From assembly GCA_963978895.1 (NCBI GenBank), contig OZ022247.1:2451369-2515368 (forward strand): a stretch of 64,000 nt of DNA, given 5' to 3'. The stretch comes from Erpobdella octoculata. Its lineage: Eukaryota; Annelida; Clitellata; Hirudinida; Erpobdellidae. This document shows, piece by piece, positions 52,001-63,951 of the stretch (the first letter of the stretch is position 1; every line of letters starts with the position of its first letter). Below the pieces are notes generated by a model, which had not been told where the DNA came from, did no database searches, and saw nothing but the letters and a program-made list of their open reading frames with translations. The position numbers were made by a program, and so were the translations under genes.

Positions 52001-52909
52001 AATCTACATAAAACACATGCGTTTGAGCTATTTGTAAACGTTGTTCATAAAAATTTTCTTTTCTTTTTTCCGTATAAAAAGGCCACGTATTCAGGACATT
52101 CGACATGAACAACGACGGAACGATCGACTTCCGAGAGTTCCTCTGCGCGCTCAGCGTCACGTCGAGAGGCAACCTGGAGCAGAAACTCCAGTGGGCGTTC
52201 AACATGTACGACCTCGACGGCAACGGGTTCATCTCGAAGCGGGAGATGCTCGAGATAGTCAGTGTTAGTCGAGAGTTATTTTCAATTTCTATAATCGTTC
52301 GACATGGACGTGTGTTGACGGGTGTCACGCTGACCGACGGGGGTCAAATTTGATTCTTCAGTTTCGTTTCTATTTATTATTATTTTTAGAGAGAAATGTT
52401 CACTTTCAGATGCTCCGCGGTTTCTTTAAAAGTCTCCCAGCTTGAGTTCAGTTGCGTTTGAATAATTCAAGAAGCGCCGGTTTTCAGTAGCTTTAAATCA
52501 TTTCGATGTAAATATAATTGTCTGGATGTCGCGTTTCCCCGTTCGCATCAGAAATAGCAATGTTATTTATAAGATTCATCTCAAAATTAGGTGTATGGAG
52601 AGTATGGCCGTTGCACGTTTGTTTTCCCGGTTGTTTTCAGGCACGTAATAATAGGAGTGTGCGACAATGAATGGTCGTTGCTGCGAACGGCTTATTAAGA
52701 GGTCGCCAATAATAGAGCTTCTTGTTTTAAATTTTCTTCTGTGCGGCCTAATTAAGTGTCTATTAAAGATGGCGGCTATGAATGGAGATATTATTAAACA
52801 GAACATTTTATTTTAATTAGACAGTTTACAGCGAGGATAATTGTTTGCATGATAAAGAATAATTTGGGGAATTTATGTGCAAGTATTATGCATTCTTAAG
52901 GCTTATTAA

Positions 52910-52961
<52 letters not shown>

Positions 52962-54209
52962 CAATGTGTGTGCATGTGTGTGTAATGTATGTTCGCTCAT
53001 CACATCCGAACTGCTGGAGCAATCAAAACAAAATTGGGCAAGGAGGTGGTCCTCATAGGGAGTAAGGTTTAAAGAGAGTTTAAACTTGTACTTGTTAATC
53101 CTAGGGTTACAAATAGAGAGAAAAATACAAGAAAGTAATATATAAAATATACTAATAGCGAAAGAGTAAAATGACAACCTTTTTAAAACAAGAATATAAT
53201 ATGCTTTCAAAATAAAATATAACATACTTTCAAAATTAATAATCTAAATATTTTTGTTTGTTTTTAATCTTTGTTGTCATTAAATTTAAATCGTATCGCA
53301 CAAATATTATCTTGTTCCTCTCCTAACAAATATGCATGTGAATGTAATGCAAACATTACATGTATTCGTGCAAACATTACGTGCGTCCGGCCTATTGATA
53401 TCTTGCTCTCTCACTCCCTGTAAAGTAACCTTATCGTATGACCTGAATAAAAGATGAATTAATATAATAATATTGCGGGGGGACGTGAAAGACAATCAAC
53501 GGAACTAGGCTCAAGAGACGCTTAAAATTCCTGGAAGAGACCGTCGAAACGACTCCACAAATAGTCAGCAATTTCCACGACGACGTTAAAACGAAACGTG
53601 TTCGACGGAAGTAGGACTGACGGTTCGCTTGCCTTTTCATATTTCACGCGTTCGCTCGGGCATTGAGTAAATAAATGGCCGTTGTCTTGTTTCTTGATGC
53701 AGGGAATTTTTCAGGGTTTTACTTTTGCAGTTTTGGCACGTAAAAAATGTCGTGAAATTTAATGGCCTCGCTTTTTCGATCCGATGTAGGATTAATATTC
53801 AATGCTTGAAAGCTTTATAATTATTTTAATATAAAAATATTGAATTGTTGAAAACAATAAATGCATCAATTTTTTTATTTAAATTCTTATTTTATTTTCT
53901 TATTTTTCTCATTAATTTTGTTCGGGCTGATTTATTCGATCATATAATAATACATAGAATTTAAAGGCTAAATAATAAATGAGCTGCACGGACCGTTCAA
54001 TAAATATTCCACAGGCCATATACAAGATGGTGGGCAGTGCGGTAAAGATGCCGGACGACGAATCCACCCCGGAGAAGCGGACCGACAAGATATTCAGGCA
54101 GATGGATAAGAATCTCGACGACAAGCTATCTCTCAAGGAGTTCATCGAGGGAGCCATGAACGATTCGACCATCGTCCAGTTGCTCCAGTGCGACTCGGCA
54201 CAGCCCTGA
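49038..54209 (+). CDS. NCALD: Neurocalcin/hippocalcin-type neuronal calcium sensor, three exons
   Basis: Coding exons 49038-49233, 52082-52263 and 54015-54209 give 190 residues; the family is about 193. The start MGKEQSK has Gly2 and Ser6 for N-myristoylation, so a calcium-myristoyl membrane switch is expected. EF1 is the non-binding CPSG type ([13 protein letters not shown]). EF2 ([12 protein letters not shown]) and EF3 ([12 protein letters not shown]) look canonical. EF4 reads [12 protein letters not shown], with Asp replacing the usual Gly at loop position 6. The C-terminal half ([22 protein letters not shown]) matches neurocalcin and hippocalcin best rather than frequenin or recoverin. 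The family regulates membrane-associated targets such as guanylate cyclases and clathrin/AP2 components. Introns are long and repeat-rich. The exon 2 donor AGT|GTTAGT yields Ser where homologues have Gln. Confidence 0.95.
49610..50066. repeat. (ATATT)n / (ATGTT)n pentanucleotide satellite in NCALD intron 1
   Basis: Long pentamer blocks of ATATT alternate with blocks of ATGTT at about 49726-49760 and 49820-49865. Homogeneous variant blocks point to local slippage expansion. Confidence 0.97.
51934..52040 (+). repeat. 49-bp direct repeat, two copies, just upstream of NCALD exon 2
   Basis: Copies at 51934-51982 and 51992-52040 differ by one base (GCTGTTTG versus GCTATTTG) and are separated by nine bases. 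The spacer TGACTCATC contains TGACTCA, the AP-1 consensus. Copy 2 ends 41 bases before the exon 2 start. Confidence 0.95.
52919..53110 (+). mobile_element. Second copy of the (TA)n/(GT)n-linked dispersed repeat
   Basis: (TA)n at 52919-52958, then TGTGTGCATGTGTGTG, ATCACATCCGAACTGCTGG and AGCAATCAAAACAAAATTGG. It parallels 34000-34200 and sits in NCALD intron 2 (52264-54014), which otherwise shows nothing recognisable. Confidence 0.5.
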
Positions 54210-55680
54210 TCCATCGACGACCTTCGGAGGGGGGTGCTTTCTCGACCGCGGCGTGCGTCCCTGCTGTCCTCCTAGGAAGGAAATAATTTCCCGATGACGT
54301 TTCTCATTCATTCATTCGTTTGTTCGTTCGTTTGTTTCTCCTTCGTGGATGTGCGTGTTTTGCTGCTTCCATCGTGCGATCTGTCTCTGGTGATGATGAT
54401 GAAAGTCTTATTTAAGATAAAAACATTGTTTTTTCCTTCTTTTCCGTCGAGTTCGCTGTAGCTGTATTTTTCGTTCATAAATGATTTTGTTTTCTCCTCA
54501 AGATGAAAGCAACATCGACCCCTGATGCAGTACGCACTAATTTATCGAGTCTCAACTTTTTTTTTTTCATCGAGCATCCAATCTCTATGCAGACTCACTC
54601 GGTCATTCCGAATTAAGTTAGAAGGAATTCTGTTTCACGTTTCCGACTATTACACTCGAAGCTGTCAACGCTGCGGCCGTTCTGCTCGGACGAAGAGGTT
54701 CGATTCCTACCGCGAAGCGTCCTGTCACTTTTCAAATCATAGACTCGATCGATACATAAGATGTTCTATCCAAGAAGATGTGCATCGTGTGTTTTTTATT
54801 GCAAAAAGAAGCAATTATTTTATTAATCTAGTTTAGATTCGCTTGTTCAATCTTAAGAATCTAGAATCGAAACTTTCGTTTCGTTTTTTTTTTTTTTTTG
54901 GAAAAATTTGCTTTTTTCTTTGGAAATTGAAGTTTGGTCGGGTCGGTTGACTTTTTTGAATTCAAATCAGTATTTGCATGTGCACAGCCTAAAAAAAGTC
55001 ATTTTCACTCTTGACGAGACCTCAACGACTACTAATAATCGATTCCTTTCCCCCCTCTCCCCCCCATCTTGCTCGTTCATTCGTTCGTTCGTCCGTTCAC
55101 GTCTTTTCTTTCTTCTCAAGAATTTCATGCCACCATCCTGACCTTGCTCAAAAGTGCTTCTCGTTTTTAGGTATCTACGCCATATTAAAACGTGTTCCTG
55201 GTTAATTATTTTTTTTCCCGCTTTTCTGTTTTACAAAAGTAGTCCTGAAAGCTCGTAGGTATATAACAAGCAAGCCGTGAAGTCTGACTCATGAATCTCT
55301 GCAGAATATTTTCCTTGCGTTTCGCTGAAATAGGATTTAGACTTGGAATTTGAATAAAAAATGCTTTAGAGGTGTACTCTGTTTAATTTTTGTCCTATTT
55401 CTAACGGTGTCCACGCGGCTTTTTCGTTTTCCGCTTCTCCAGAATACACACGTCCTGAGTTTGCATGCTATATATATAGTAGTAGCCTTCCTTGTAGATT
55501 TTTTCAATATATATACTTTTTTTTGTCACCACGACTACGAATAACTTCTTAAACTTCTACGGAGTCTGCTAAACAACGTCAAATAATATTATTATTGATT
55601 TGTCGAATTTTTTTATATATTTTCCACTTCAAGACTTGTTGTCTATAACGTGTGTTGGTCTACAAATTTCAATAAAAAAA
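54210..55680 (+). other. Probable 3' UTR of the neurocalcin gene
   Basis: About 1.5 kb of T- and pyrimidine-rich sequence without credible ORF, ending near AATAAA at 55671-55676. An earlier end is possible; no strong hexamer was noticed closer to the stop. Confidence 0.4.
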
Positions 55681-55807
55681 ACAAAACAAATTTACGAAAC
55701 TCTGTCGTTCTGACCGTGAACTTGCAGTCGTTGCATTCATCGCATAAATCATAAAGTGTGATTGATGCTGAAAGTCGCTGTTGGTCAGTGTCTCTTTAAA
55801 AAGTCAC

Positions 55808-55823
55808 ATTATTATTATTATTA

Positions 55824-55872
<49 letters not shown>

Positions 55873-56197
55873 AGTTGCCTGGATAAAAATGTTATACGTT
55901 TCTATTGCGGTTACTTAGCCTAAAAAGGTTATATATTACTATTACAAGTAACTGAATAATATAATAGGTACTTATTCCTAAATTCATATTCCTCACATAA
56001 AAAAAGGTTATTTATTACTATTACAAGATACTGTTCTAAAATTCTTACTACTCTTATTAAAAAAAGTTATATATTATTATTACAAGTTACTAAATAATAT
56101 AATATTTGTTCTTAAATTCATGCTCCTCTTATGAATAAACCGTCTATTTTTTATTAAATGATTCTTTATATCCAATAACTTATCACTTACCTCTCTC

Positions 56198-56228
<31 letters not shown>

Positions 56229-56275
56229 CTTAATTTCTTTTTTTTTTTTTAACTTTAACAATTCTATTATTATTA
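55808..56275. repeat. (ATT)n array and poly(T) tracts
   Basis: (TTA)n at about 55808-55871, then three loosely repeated 'ATTACTATTACAAG' blocks (55935-56092), a poly(T) run at 56200-56229, and a second short (ATT)n near 56263-56286. Confidence 0.85.
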
Positions 56276-56579
56276 TTATTATTATTCCAACCTTGAAAAA
56301 TCCTACTTCCTTGCTATCTAGTTATATGGGTTCATTTAAAACATATCATTTCGCGTCTTAAAACACATGGTGTAAAAGACTATAAACTATAATAAAAAAA
56401 AAAAAAAAAAAAACATATCATTTCTGTCTAAAAAAAATTTTTTTTAAAGTCGTTTATCTACAGTTGTTCAATTACTTGAATTAATTTTCTCTCCTTTTAT
56501 CAACAGAGTCTGATTTTAGAACTGGACTCTCAAAGAGACTTCTCTGGTTAAACTAACCTAATTTTATCTGCAGATAATT

Positions 56580-57200
56580 TTGAATTTACCTATTCTGTAA
56601 TTATCTGTGGCTTGACTTCTGTTTTTGTAATTTTCTTGACCACTCTATCCCTTCAAGAGAAATTTTTGTTGATATTTCTGGCGTATTCTTATCTGGGCAA
56701 AAGTTATAATTTTCAAATTGATCCCATTATGTTCTTTTTAATGGTCCTACATCGAATCATATTACTCATGATTAATTATGTTGTTCCGCAGAGTTCCATT
56801 CTTGGTCCTCTTTATTCTCAACAATTATGAACTACCTCAAATTATATCATCTTTTTCTCTCTGATGACTCATCTATTTATTTATTCTGACTTCCCACAAT
56901 TGTTTTCTTAATTTTCTTTTTTCTCATACTATTTTATCTTGTCTTGAAATAATTTAAATTATTAATTTAAACTCAAACCTTCTAATTATTTCCTAATAGG
57001 TCTTCATTTACTTTTCCTTCTCTTAGGGTTTCTTTCATCATAGTTCTTTTTGCTTGACACATCGCCAGTTATTTGCAGTTTTAATTTTCTCTTTCGTTCA
57101 AATTTTTCTTTTAATCAACAGTTAATAAATCCTTTTTCTTCCATCTTCACAGGATAAAACAACGACTTCCATTTCTTTCTAGATGGTTCCACACATCAAC
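56580..57200 (+). pseudogene. Highly decayed LINE reverse transcriptase relic
   Basis: Near 56772-56880 the remnants VVPQSSILGPLY, then ELPQIISSF and DDSS, follow each other with frameshifts. This is the same order as PQGSILGLLLF, ELPHIISS and AEDS in the element at 30670-31800. Both are pyrimidine-rich on the coding strand, so they may be one family. Boundaries are guesses. Confidence 0.5.
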
Positions 57201-57621
57201 ATCTAGTACAATAAGAATTATACTGTCTAGGATAAACTAAATTTGAATTTTATTACGCAATTTTGATGGTCGTACATAGGCACTTTTGGCTTGGAAAGGG
57301 TTAAAACCATAAAACACCAACGGATTAATAAATTTTTCCCAAAATTGATATATACTACCCGCTAAATGTTTTACTTAAGTGTACCAAATTTCACGGAAAT
57401 CTGTTTGGCGGTTTTTTGAGTTTTAGTGAGACTTCGCACAGCTATATAATTTTATATATATAGTTATTTTTTCAAGAATGGCTACTGGCTGAAGAGTAAT
57501 TGTACTTCATTTTCAGAAAATTTCTCCAAAATTGCTGAGTTTTGATTTTTTCGAAAAAGGTTTTGTTTGGCTCGGACTTGTCTACCTGAGAATCGCGACG
57601 AAGAGCTTGCTCGGTAGGCCA

Positions 57622-57900
57622 AACTCCTTGCAAATAGAATCAATTTAAAGTTTACCCCCATCATTGACTTATTTTTCAACTCCTTGCAAATAGAATCAAT
57701 TTAAAGTTTACCCCATCATTGATTAATTTTTAAACTCCTTGCAAATAGAATCAATTTAAAGTTTACCCCCATCATTGACTTATTTTTAACCTCCTTGCAA
57801 ATAGAATCAATTTAAAGTTTACCCCCATCATTGACTTATTTTTAAACTCCTTGCAAATAGAATCAATTTAAAGTTTACCTCCATCATTTACTTATTTTAG
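57622..57900 (+). repeat. 56-bp tandem repeat, five copies
   Basis: Units beginning AACTCCTTGCAAATAGAATC start at 57622, 57678, 57733, 57788 and 57845, with one-base length differences in a C-run and a T-run. Confidence 0.95.
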
Positions 57901-58029
57901 AAAAAAAATACTCCTCTTCCAGTTTTCGACTTTTTAGAGGAAAATTCGATTAGGTTTCACCTCCGCCCTGTTTCTGTAGGTCAAAATTTGTCTATGCCAG
58001 GTAAGCCAAGTGATAGCCAGCTCGGCTCT

Positions 58030-58235
58030 GCCTGCGACTCCCTTCCCAGTCATCACCTATTTTATGGAGAAAGGCTCAGTAATTGCGAGCCAGTTCCAAC
58101 CTGAATGAAGGAGGAGGGCAGTTAAAAGGATCAAATTATGATTCACGACAGGAATTATACTTAGGTGCTTCCTATATACAGCTATTTCAGTCTTTAAATA
58201 CCTGATGTAAAAGACTATAAACTATTTATAAATGA
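58030..58235 (+). mobile_element. Dispersed repeat, paralogous to 38700-38911
   Basis: See the partner copy: shared order of GACAGGAATTATACT, TTCCTATATACAGC and AGACTATAAAC. A fragment (GTGTAAAAGACTATAAACTA) also occurs at 56371-56390. No coding capacity. Confidence 0.5.
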
Positions 58236-58265
58236 AATTTTTGAATGTGGGGCTTTTCACATTCA

Positions 58266-58552
58266 CAGTGGCTTAGTTAGGGTTTTTGGCGCTCGGGGCA
58301 GTCTAAGCCAGTAGGAAATCCCATTATTTACAAACAAACTGATAACTGGAGGGGGGGGGGTAGTCGTAGGTACTTTTCTTAAATTTTTTGATAATGTTAA
58401 ACTTTTTCCTCCAAAAATACCTGATGACCGGGGTTGAGGTGACTATAGGTGCTTTCCTCAAAAATTTTCAAAAACCTTATACACCTGCCACCACTCATAT
58501 TGAACCCCTAGCCACAGGCGTCCTGGGCGGATGCCCCTTCGTTACGCCACTG
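58266..58552. mobile_element. Probable MITE with imperfect terminal inverted repeats
   Basis: The left end reads CAGTGGCTTAGTTAGGG; the right end, reverse complemented, reads CAGTGGCGTAACGAAGGGG. Such ends are common in hAT-derived MITEs. The body includes G-runs and no ORF. A clear target-site duplication was not seen. Confidence 0.5.
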
Positions 58553-58918
58553 GCCTTTTAGCATCTGTCCCCCACGGATTCGATGAAATGACATCACTAG
58601 ATATTTCCTCTGAAGTTCTATTTCTCAAATATAAAAGCCAAATAAACAGATTAAACCCAGTGGGAAATTAAGCTATGTGATAGAGATTAGTTTCAATGCC
58701 GATGTGTAAGCAAACAATGTTATTCATAGCAGTGCTCTTGTGACTAGCGTTTCGATTCAGTGTTGAAACGAGCCGGATTGCTGACGGGCCGCAAAAAAAT
58801 CGGTCCGAACAGCACTCTTAAGATATCCACCAATTGAAGCATTACCTACCAGGGCTTTTATTAAATAAGCGATGCAAATCCAGTAGGAAATGAAATAGAC
58901 TAGATCATTTGGGTAAGT

Positions 58919-58924
58919 TTTATT
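58919..58924 (-). terminator. Candidate polyadenylation signal of GSPT1
   Basis: TTTATT on the plus strand (AATAAA on the minus strand), about 150 bases past the eRF3 stop codon. Confidence 0.4.
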
Positions 58925-59075
58925 TATATATTCAAGCCGCACAAACACAACAACAATCTCGTCTCAAGCTGCACTCGTAGCGATTGGTACTTGAGAGAAA
59001 CTTTACAACGTTCTTGTCTAAAACGATTTAATCGTTATTGCGGCTTGCAACTTCTTGCTTTCCTTTTCTACTGAT

Positions 59076-62000
59076 TTATTTCACGACTTTCACTACTTTT
59101 CCTATTCCAATTGTGCGACCTGTAGAATAAAGAAAAGAAAATAAAATCAGAAAATTTAACTATCACATAAACCCCCGTTGGGGTAGACTCTTCCCGGGCC
59201 TGCCCATTTCATAAGCGCATGACATCAAGCACGGACCAAATTAGCAAGCGTAAAACCCCTAGATTTGGCACAACCTCGGACCAGCCTGTTTTGATAACCC
59301 TAAAACGAAGTCCCGGTTCATTTCAGGGCTCTATTTTCAAATGGCTACAAAAAAATATGAATAAATAAAAAAAAACAGTGTGCATACTTTCGTCTCTCAG
59401 TGTGAACCGTCCGAGCTGGGGGAAATTTTCGAACGCCTCGAGGCAGATCATACCCCCGACCACTTCCAACCTGATGATGGCTACCTGGTCTTGCTTGATG
59501 TACCGGGGCCTCACAGATGACTTCTCATCCGTTTTTTTGTCGATCAAGCAGATCAAGGCCTGGAGAAGAAAAGAACGAACAAGAATCTTATGTAATTTCA
59601 AAAATAATCAATATTATTATTTTAAAAACCAAATGTTAACAATCCACTGCCCAACATTAACTTAATAATAAACTATGAACTTGAATACAACACGATAAAT
59701 GAAAATGCTAACTAAAACCAGGCACTACATTATGACCAATTACACCAGCATAATTAACTATTAGATTCCTTGAAAAAATGTGTAGATAAAATGTGAAACA
59801 ATTCCTTACTCTGACTACCACATCTTCGGCACAGGTGTGGATGTGCATTCGGCTCTGATACCCGGCACAAATGATGGACTTGTGCTCCAAGATAACGACC
59901 TGGAAGAAAAATCGACAAAGTTAAAAAAGATGAACACACGTAACAAGTAACACGGTAGCCAGCGTGCATTGCGGCTCACGCGAGATCCGCAAAGATTGAA
60001 CAAAGCTTGTTTACTGAGATTTGATTATATGCAGACACAAAAGTCGTCTTGCTCGTAAAGATTTATGCATGCGCATCTTTACAGATCCTTGTAAAGATTT
60101 ATGCATGCGCATCTTTACAGATCCTTGTAAAGATTTATGCATGCGCATCTTTACACATCCTTGTAAAGATTTATGCATGCACATTTTACAGATCATTGTA
60201 AAGATTTATGCATGCGCATATTTACGGATCATAGCCAGCCGATCATCTCCGACCGGAACCAGCAGTCGAAAGAAACATAAAATCAACCTACCTTGGCGTC
60301 GAATATTCTCGCAGTGTGGCACAAGTTATCTGGAGAGCACAGGATGAAACCGGCCGTGACGTCCTGTCGCGAGAATGATAAAATGTTTAAAAGGTTTACA
60401 CAAATTCAGCTTACAAGCCACGCTGGCGCTCAAGGAGCAAATCTGCTAACCTCCTCTTCGATGTTTTTCAATTTGACCTTGACATTCTCACCGGGCATGA
60501 CGCTCTCTGTTTCATCGTCATCGGACCAAAGTTGCATGACTTCAACTTGGGCCTAGTTTTGTCATAATATATAAACGTCAATTTCCAGTTTTTTTAAATA
60601 ATAAAATTTGTTCATCAAAACGACATCCTATTCCTTATGGAACCTCGGTGACACTGAGTTATTATATCGAGTAAGACAAAGATTTAGTAAAAAGTAGAGT
60701 TTTAAGCAGTCTCAAAAACTCCCTCCTTTCCGGAAGATCCTGAAGACAAACAGGTTGTACTAACAATACCCCCATATTGGTAGCCCCAATGTGTAATATG
60801 GTAACAAATTATGTCAAAACAAGCAAACCTTATTGGGCATGAGTGTGAGAACTTGTCCTTTTTTGATGGAACCAGATTCAAGCTTTCCAAAGACGATTGT
60901 ACCCATGTCCTGGTAGAAAATTGATTGGTTGATATTAATAATTGCATAAGAATCCAACTATGAATTTACCCATGCTGACCATAAACCAGGATATAAATTT
61001 GACAAAAATTTAGAACTAGAATCATTACAACAATAATCCTCGCTAGCTACTATTAGACTTTGAATCAAAATAAACCCAACCCACTTAAAACGTGCTATAT
61101 ATTTGAGCCACAAATAGCACATACATATAATACAGGGTTTGAACTGCACTGAGGTGGTTTGAAATGGCATTCTAACATTTCTAACATTTTGAATTAACAC
61201 CATAGAACTTTAATAACTATTTTAGAACCGAATTCTATCAAAAATGATTTTTTTCAATTTTTTAGACTTGTATATTGAGTTCAAATTCAAAAAGTACTGA
61301 CCTTGAACTTATCTACAATTGGAAGCCTAACTGCACCTTCACTCATTCGACTAATGGGGGCCATGCTGTCCAGGTACTGAATCAGAGCAGGACCACTTGA
61401 AATAAAAATAATTCATACTAAATACTAGATTGATTTATATATACAATATATAACATATAAACAAACAATCATACGATACTTACACGTACCATATAAAAAA
61501 AAAAAACAATACGATACTTACTCGTACCACGGGCAGATCTCGCGGTCAACCTCTTTCAGGTTGCTTCCCATGAAGCCCGAGACGGGAATGTAAAAGATGT
61601 CCGTCTTCGGGTTGAAGCCGCACTTCTTCAGGTAAGGCGTCAGTTTGTCTTTAATCTCGTTGAACCTGGATGTTGGAGATTTGTACACGTGAATGAATGG
61701 GCATAACCAATTAGATTTAATTGTGGTTTGACAATTATAACACAGTTCATTGTCATGATTATTAATTTTAATTATTCACACTTAAAGGTAAAAGCCAGAA
61801 CATTAGGATGCCACTTCATAGCTGTGCCAGGGATAGCTCCGGCTTATTGAAGTCAGTTTTACCTGCGTGCCCACCAGGTTACCCCACCACACAGTCACAC
61901 AGACATTCACAATCGCTTGCCAACTCACCTGCCCTCTCCCCACTCAACGGTCGAGTCGTCCATCTTGTTGACGACGACGATGAGATGTCGGACACCTGCA

Positions 62001-63951
62001 GTTTTGATCAACATGGCATGCTCCCTCGTTTGACCTCCCCGTTCGAAACCGGTCTCGAATTCGCCCTTCCTGGCCGAAATTACCTGAAAGGAAATTCGAA
62101 TCATTAAAAGAAAATTAAAAATATTAAATTCATTATAATAAAATTCTTAGAATTCTGGTTTAGGAAAAGCACAACAGGGAAAAAAATACTATAAAACACA
62201 AAAATGACATTTATAGACTTCTCCAACAAAGCTAGGACAGTGTCGTCATTTTAGACGTTAAAATGTAATTACTTTTGCGGCGGTTAAACTCATTTAAAAG
62301 TGTTAATTGGTTTCAGAGGAATTCCTCCATATGCTGTTTGTCCACACAAAAACTGTCAGCAAGAAAAATATGTCCGCATGCAAGGGTACTGGCAGCATGA
62401 ATGGATGGATGGCTCACTTACAATCTAATCAACCAAGCTTCAAAACGTACAAGATCAATCATAAAAAGTGACAGATGCGAGCAAAACAACATTTTTAGTA
62501 GCCGTTCAATAACTGTGTTCTAATTCAGTTAATTTAAACACGCACACACTTATCATGCACACAACAAAAAATCAGAAAGATTATTTACCAAGACAGCAAC
62601 ATCAGCCTGAGAGGCACCTCCGATCATGTTTGGTACAAAGCCTTTGTGACCGGGCGCATCCAGAATGGTAAAGTGCTTGCTGTCGGTTTCGAAGAACCCC
62701 CGTCCGACTTCAACGGTTTTACCCTTGTCTCTCTCCTCCTGGCTTGTATCCAGGGCCCATGACAAGTACCTATTAAAGAGAAAGTTTATTTTTAAAAATT
62801 TGTATCTCATAACGGACATAAACAAAACTAGATGAGTTTATTTTTTTTAAAAGTATCACATAATGGTCGGTCATAAAAAAACCTAGATAAGAACAAAAAC
62901 TGTTCAACGAGAAACACTGCTGCACGACCAAAAACTTTCCGGTTTCGTAGAGAATGAGTCGGTTTAAACCGGTTCTAACTTCGACTTAGCACAATTGAGA
63001 AAGACTTCTCAATGCAAACACCTCGCCAGCATATATATATATATATATATATATAGATATTATAACATAAACAAGATGAATCATCTGATTGAACAGTCAT
63101 AAATTAGTTTACAACTCTTTGCGATAGTTCTCAGCCAACAACAACAAATCAAGTGGTATAATAGTAGTTGTTGAGCTGTCATCCTGGTACACATTCACAC
63201 ACACACAGACATACATACACACATACATACGATAGTGTAAATTAAATACAACACTAATAGTTATCGAGCACAGCCAGACCGTATCTGGCCATGTTAAACA
63301 GCGTAAACAAACCACAGCTTCAACAACTATTAAAAAGACCAACAAAAACAGCAGCAACAACAACAATGCATAAACAACAAATTACAGCTTCAACAACTAT
63401 TAAAAACAACGATACAAGCAACAACAGCAACAACAATGCATACCAGCTTTCTCTGTTCTTCTCTTTAGCTTCTTTTTCGTATTTCTCGAGAGTCCGCTTG
63501 TCGACCTGCCCGGTGAGGAACCTGCGAAGAATTACGTGAAAAAAATTAATACACCATTATAACATTCTACACATTACCGATTTTACGTTAAAATAATGTA
63601 ATGTGTAACGATTTTTGTTGAAGTAATGTAATGTAGTTATAACTAACATGATGTGACCACCGATAGTTGACTTGCCAGCATCTGCAATGTTAAGAAATTT
63701 TTTTTAAGAACACTTAAACTGAATACTTCTTTAAAAAGAATAACAATAAGCGATTAAAAGTATACTAAATGACCTACCAACGTGGCCTATAAATATGACA
63801 TTGAGGTGATCTTTCCTCTTGGCTTGAGCATTGGCAACTGTCGCCTTCTTTTTGGGTTTCGGGGCAGCGGACGCACCCAGTTCTGCGTCTACGTCGACAC
63901 TTCCCTCATCGGCCGTGCTCTCCGCTTCCGAGGCTTTGTCGGACCAAGTTC
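59076..63951 (-). CDS. GSPT1: Translation termination factor eRF3 (GSPT1), thirteen exons, 5' partial
   Basis: Minus-strand exons: 63951-63778, 63681-63648, 63521-63444, 62769-62589, 62083-61929, 61665-61522, 61395-61302, 60909-60829, 60552-60451, 60363-60292, 59899-59810, 59559-59388 and 59119-59076. They join into about 473 residues in one frame. The visible start is a splice acceptor, so the N-terminus lies past the right edge. GTPase motifs are GHVDAGKST (P-loop, split by an intron), the switch segment [15 protein letters not shown] and NKMD. Domains 2 and 3 follow, including [15 protein letters not shown] and GRFTLRDE, ending KVVKVVK. eRF3 is the GTPase partner of eRF1 in stop-codon recognition. 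The family-specific GKTVEVGR distinguishes it from eEF1A and HBS1. The N-terminal exon is acidic, then Lys-rich (PKPKKKAT), as in eRF3 linkers. The gene is convergent with the neurocalcin gene. Confidence 0.97.
60055..60236. repeat. 36-bp tandem repeat of hairpin units in a GSPT1 intron
   Basis: Five units begin GTAAAGATTTATGCATGCGC, at 60055, 60091, 60127, 60163 and 60198. Each contains the inverted pair GTAAAGAT/ATCTTTAC around a nested ATGC/GCAT, so every unit can fold. They lie in the intron between exons 60363-60292 and 59899-59810. Confidence 0.93.
63029..63054. repeat. (TA)n microsatellite in a GSPT1 intron
   Basis: Short TA run. The same intron (62770-63443) holds a CA-rich patch at 63190-63230 and repeated AACAACAACA-type sequence at 63318-63438. 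Confidence 0.95.
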
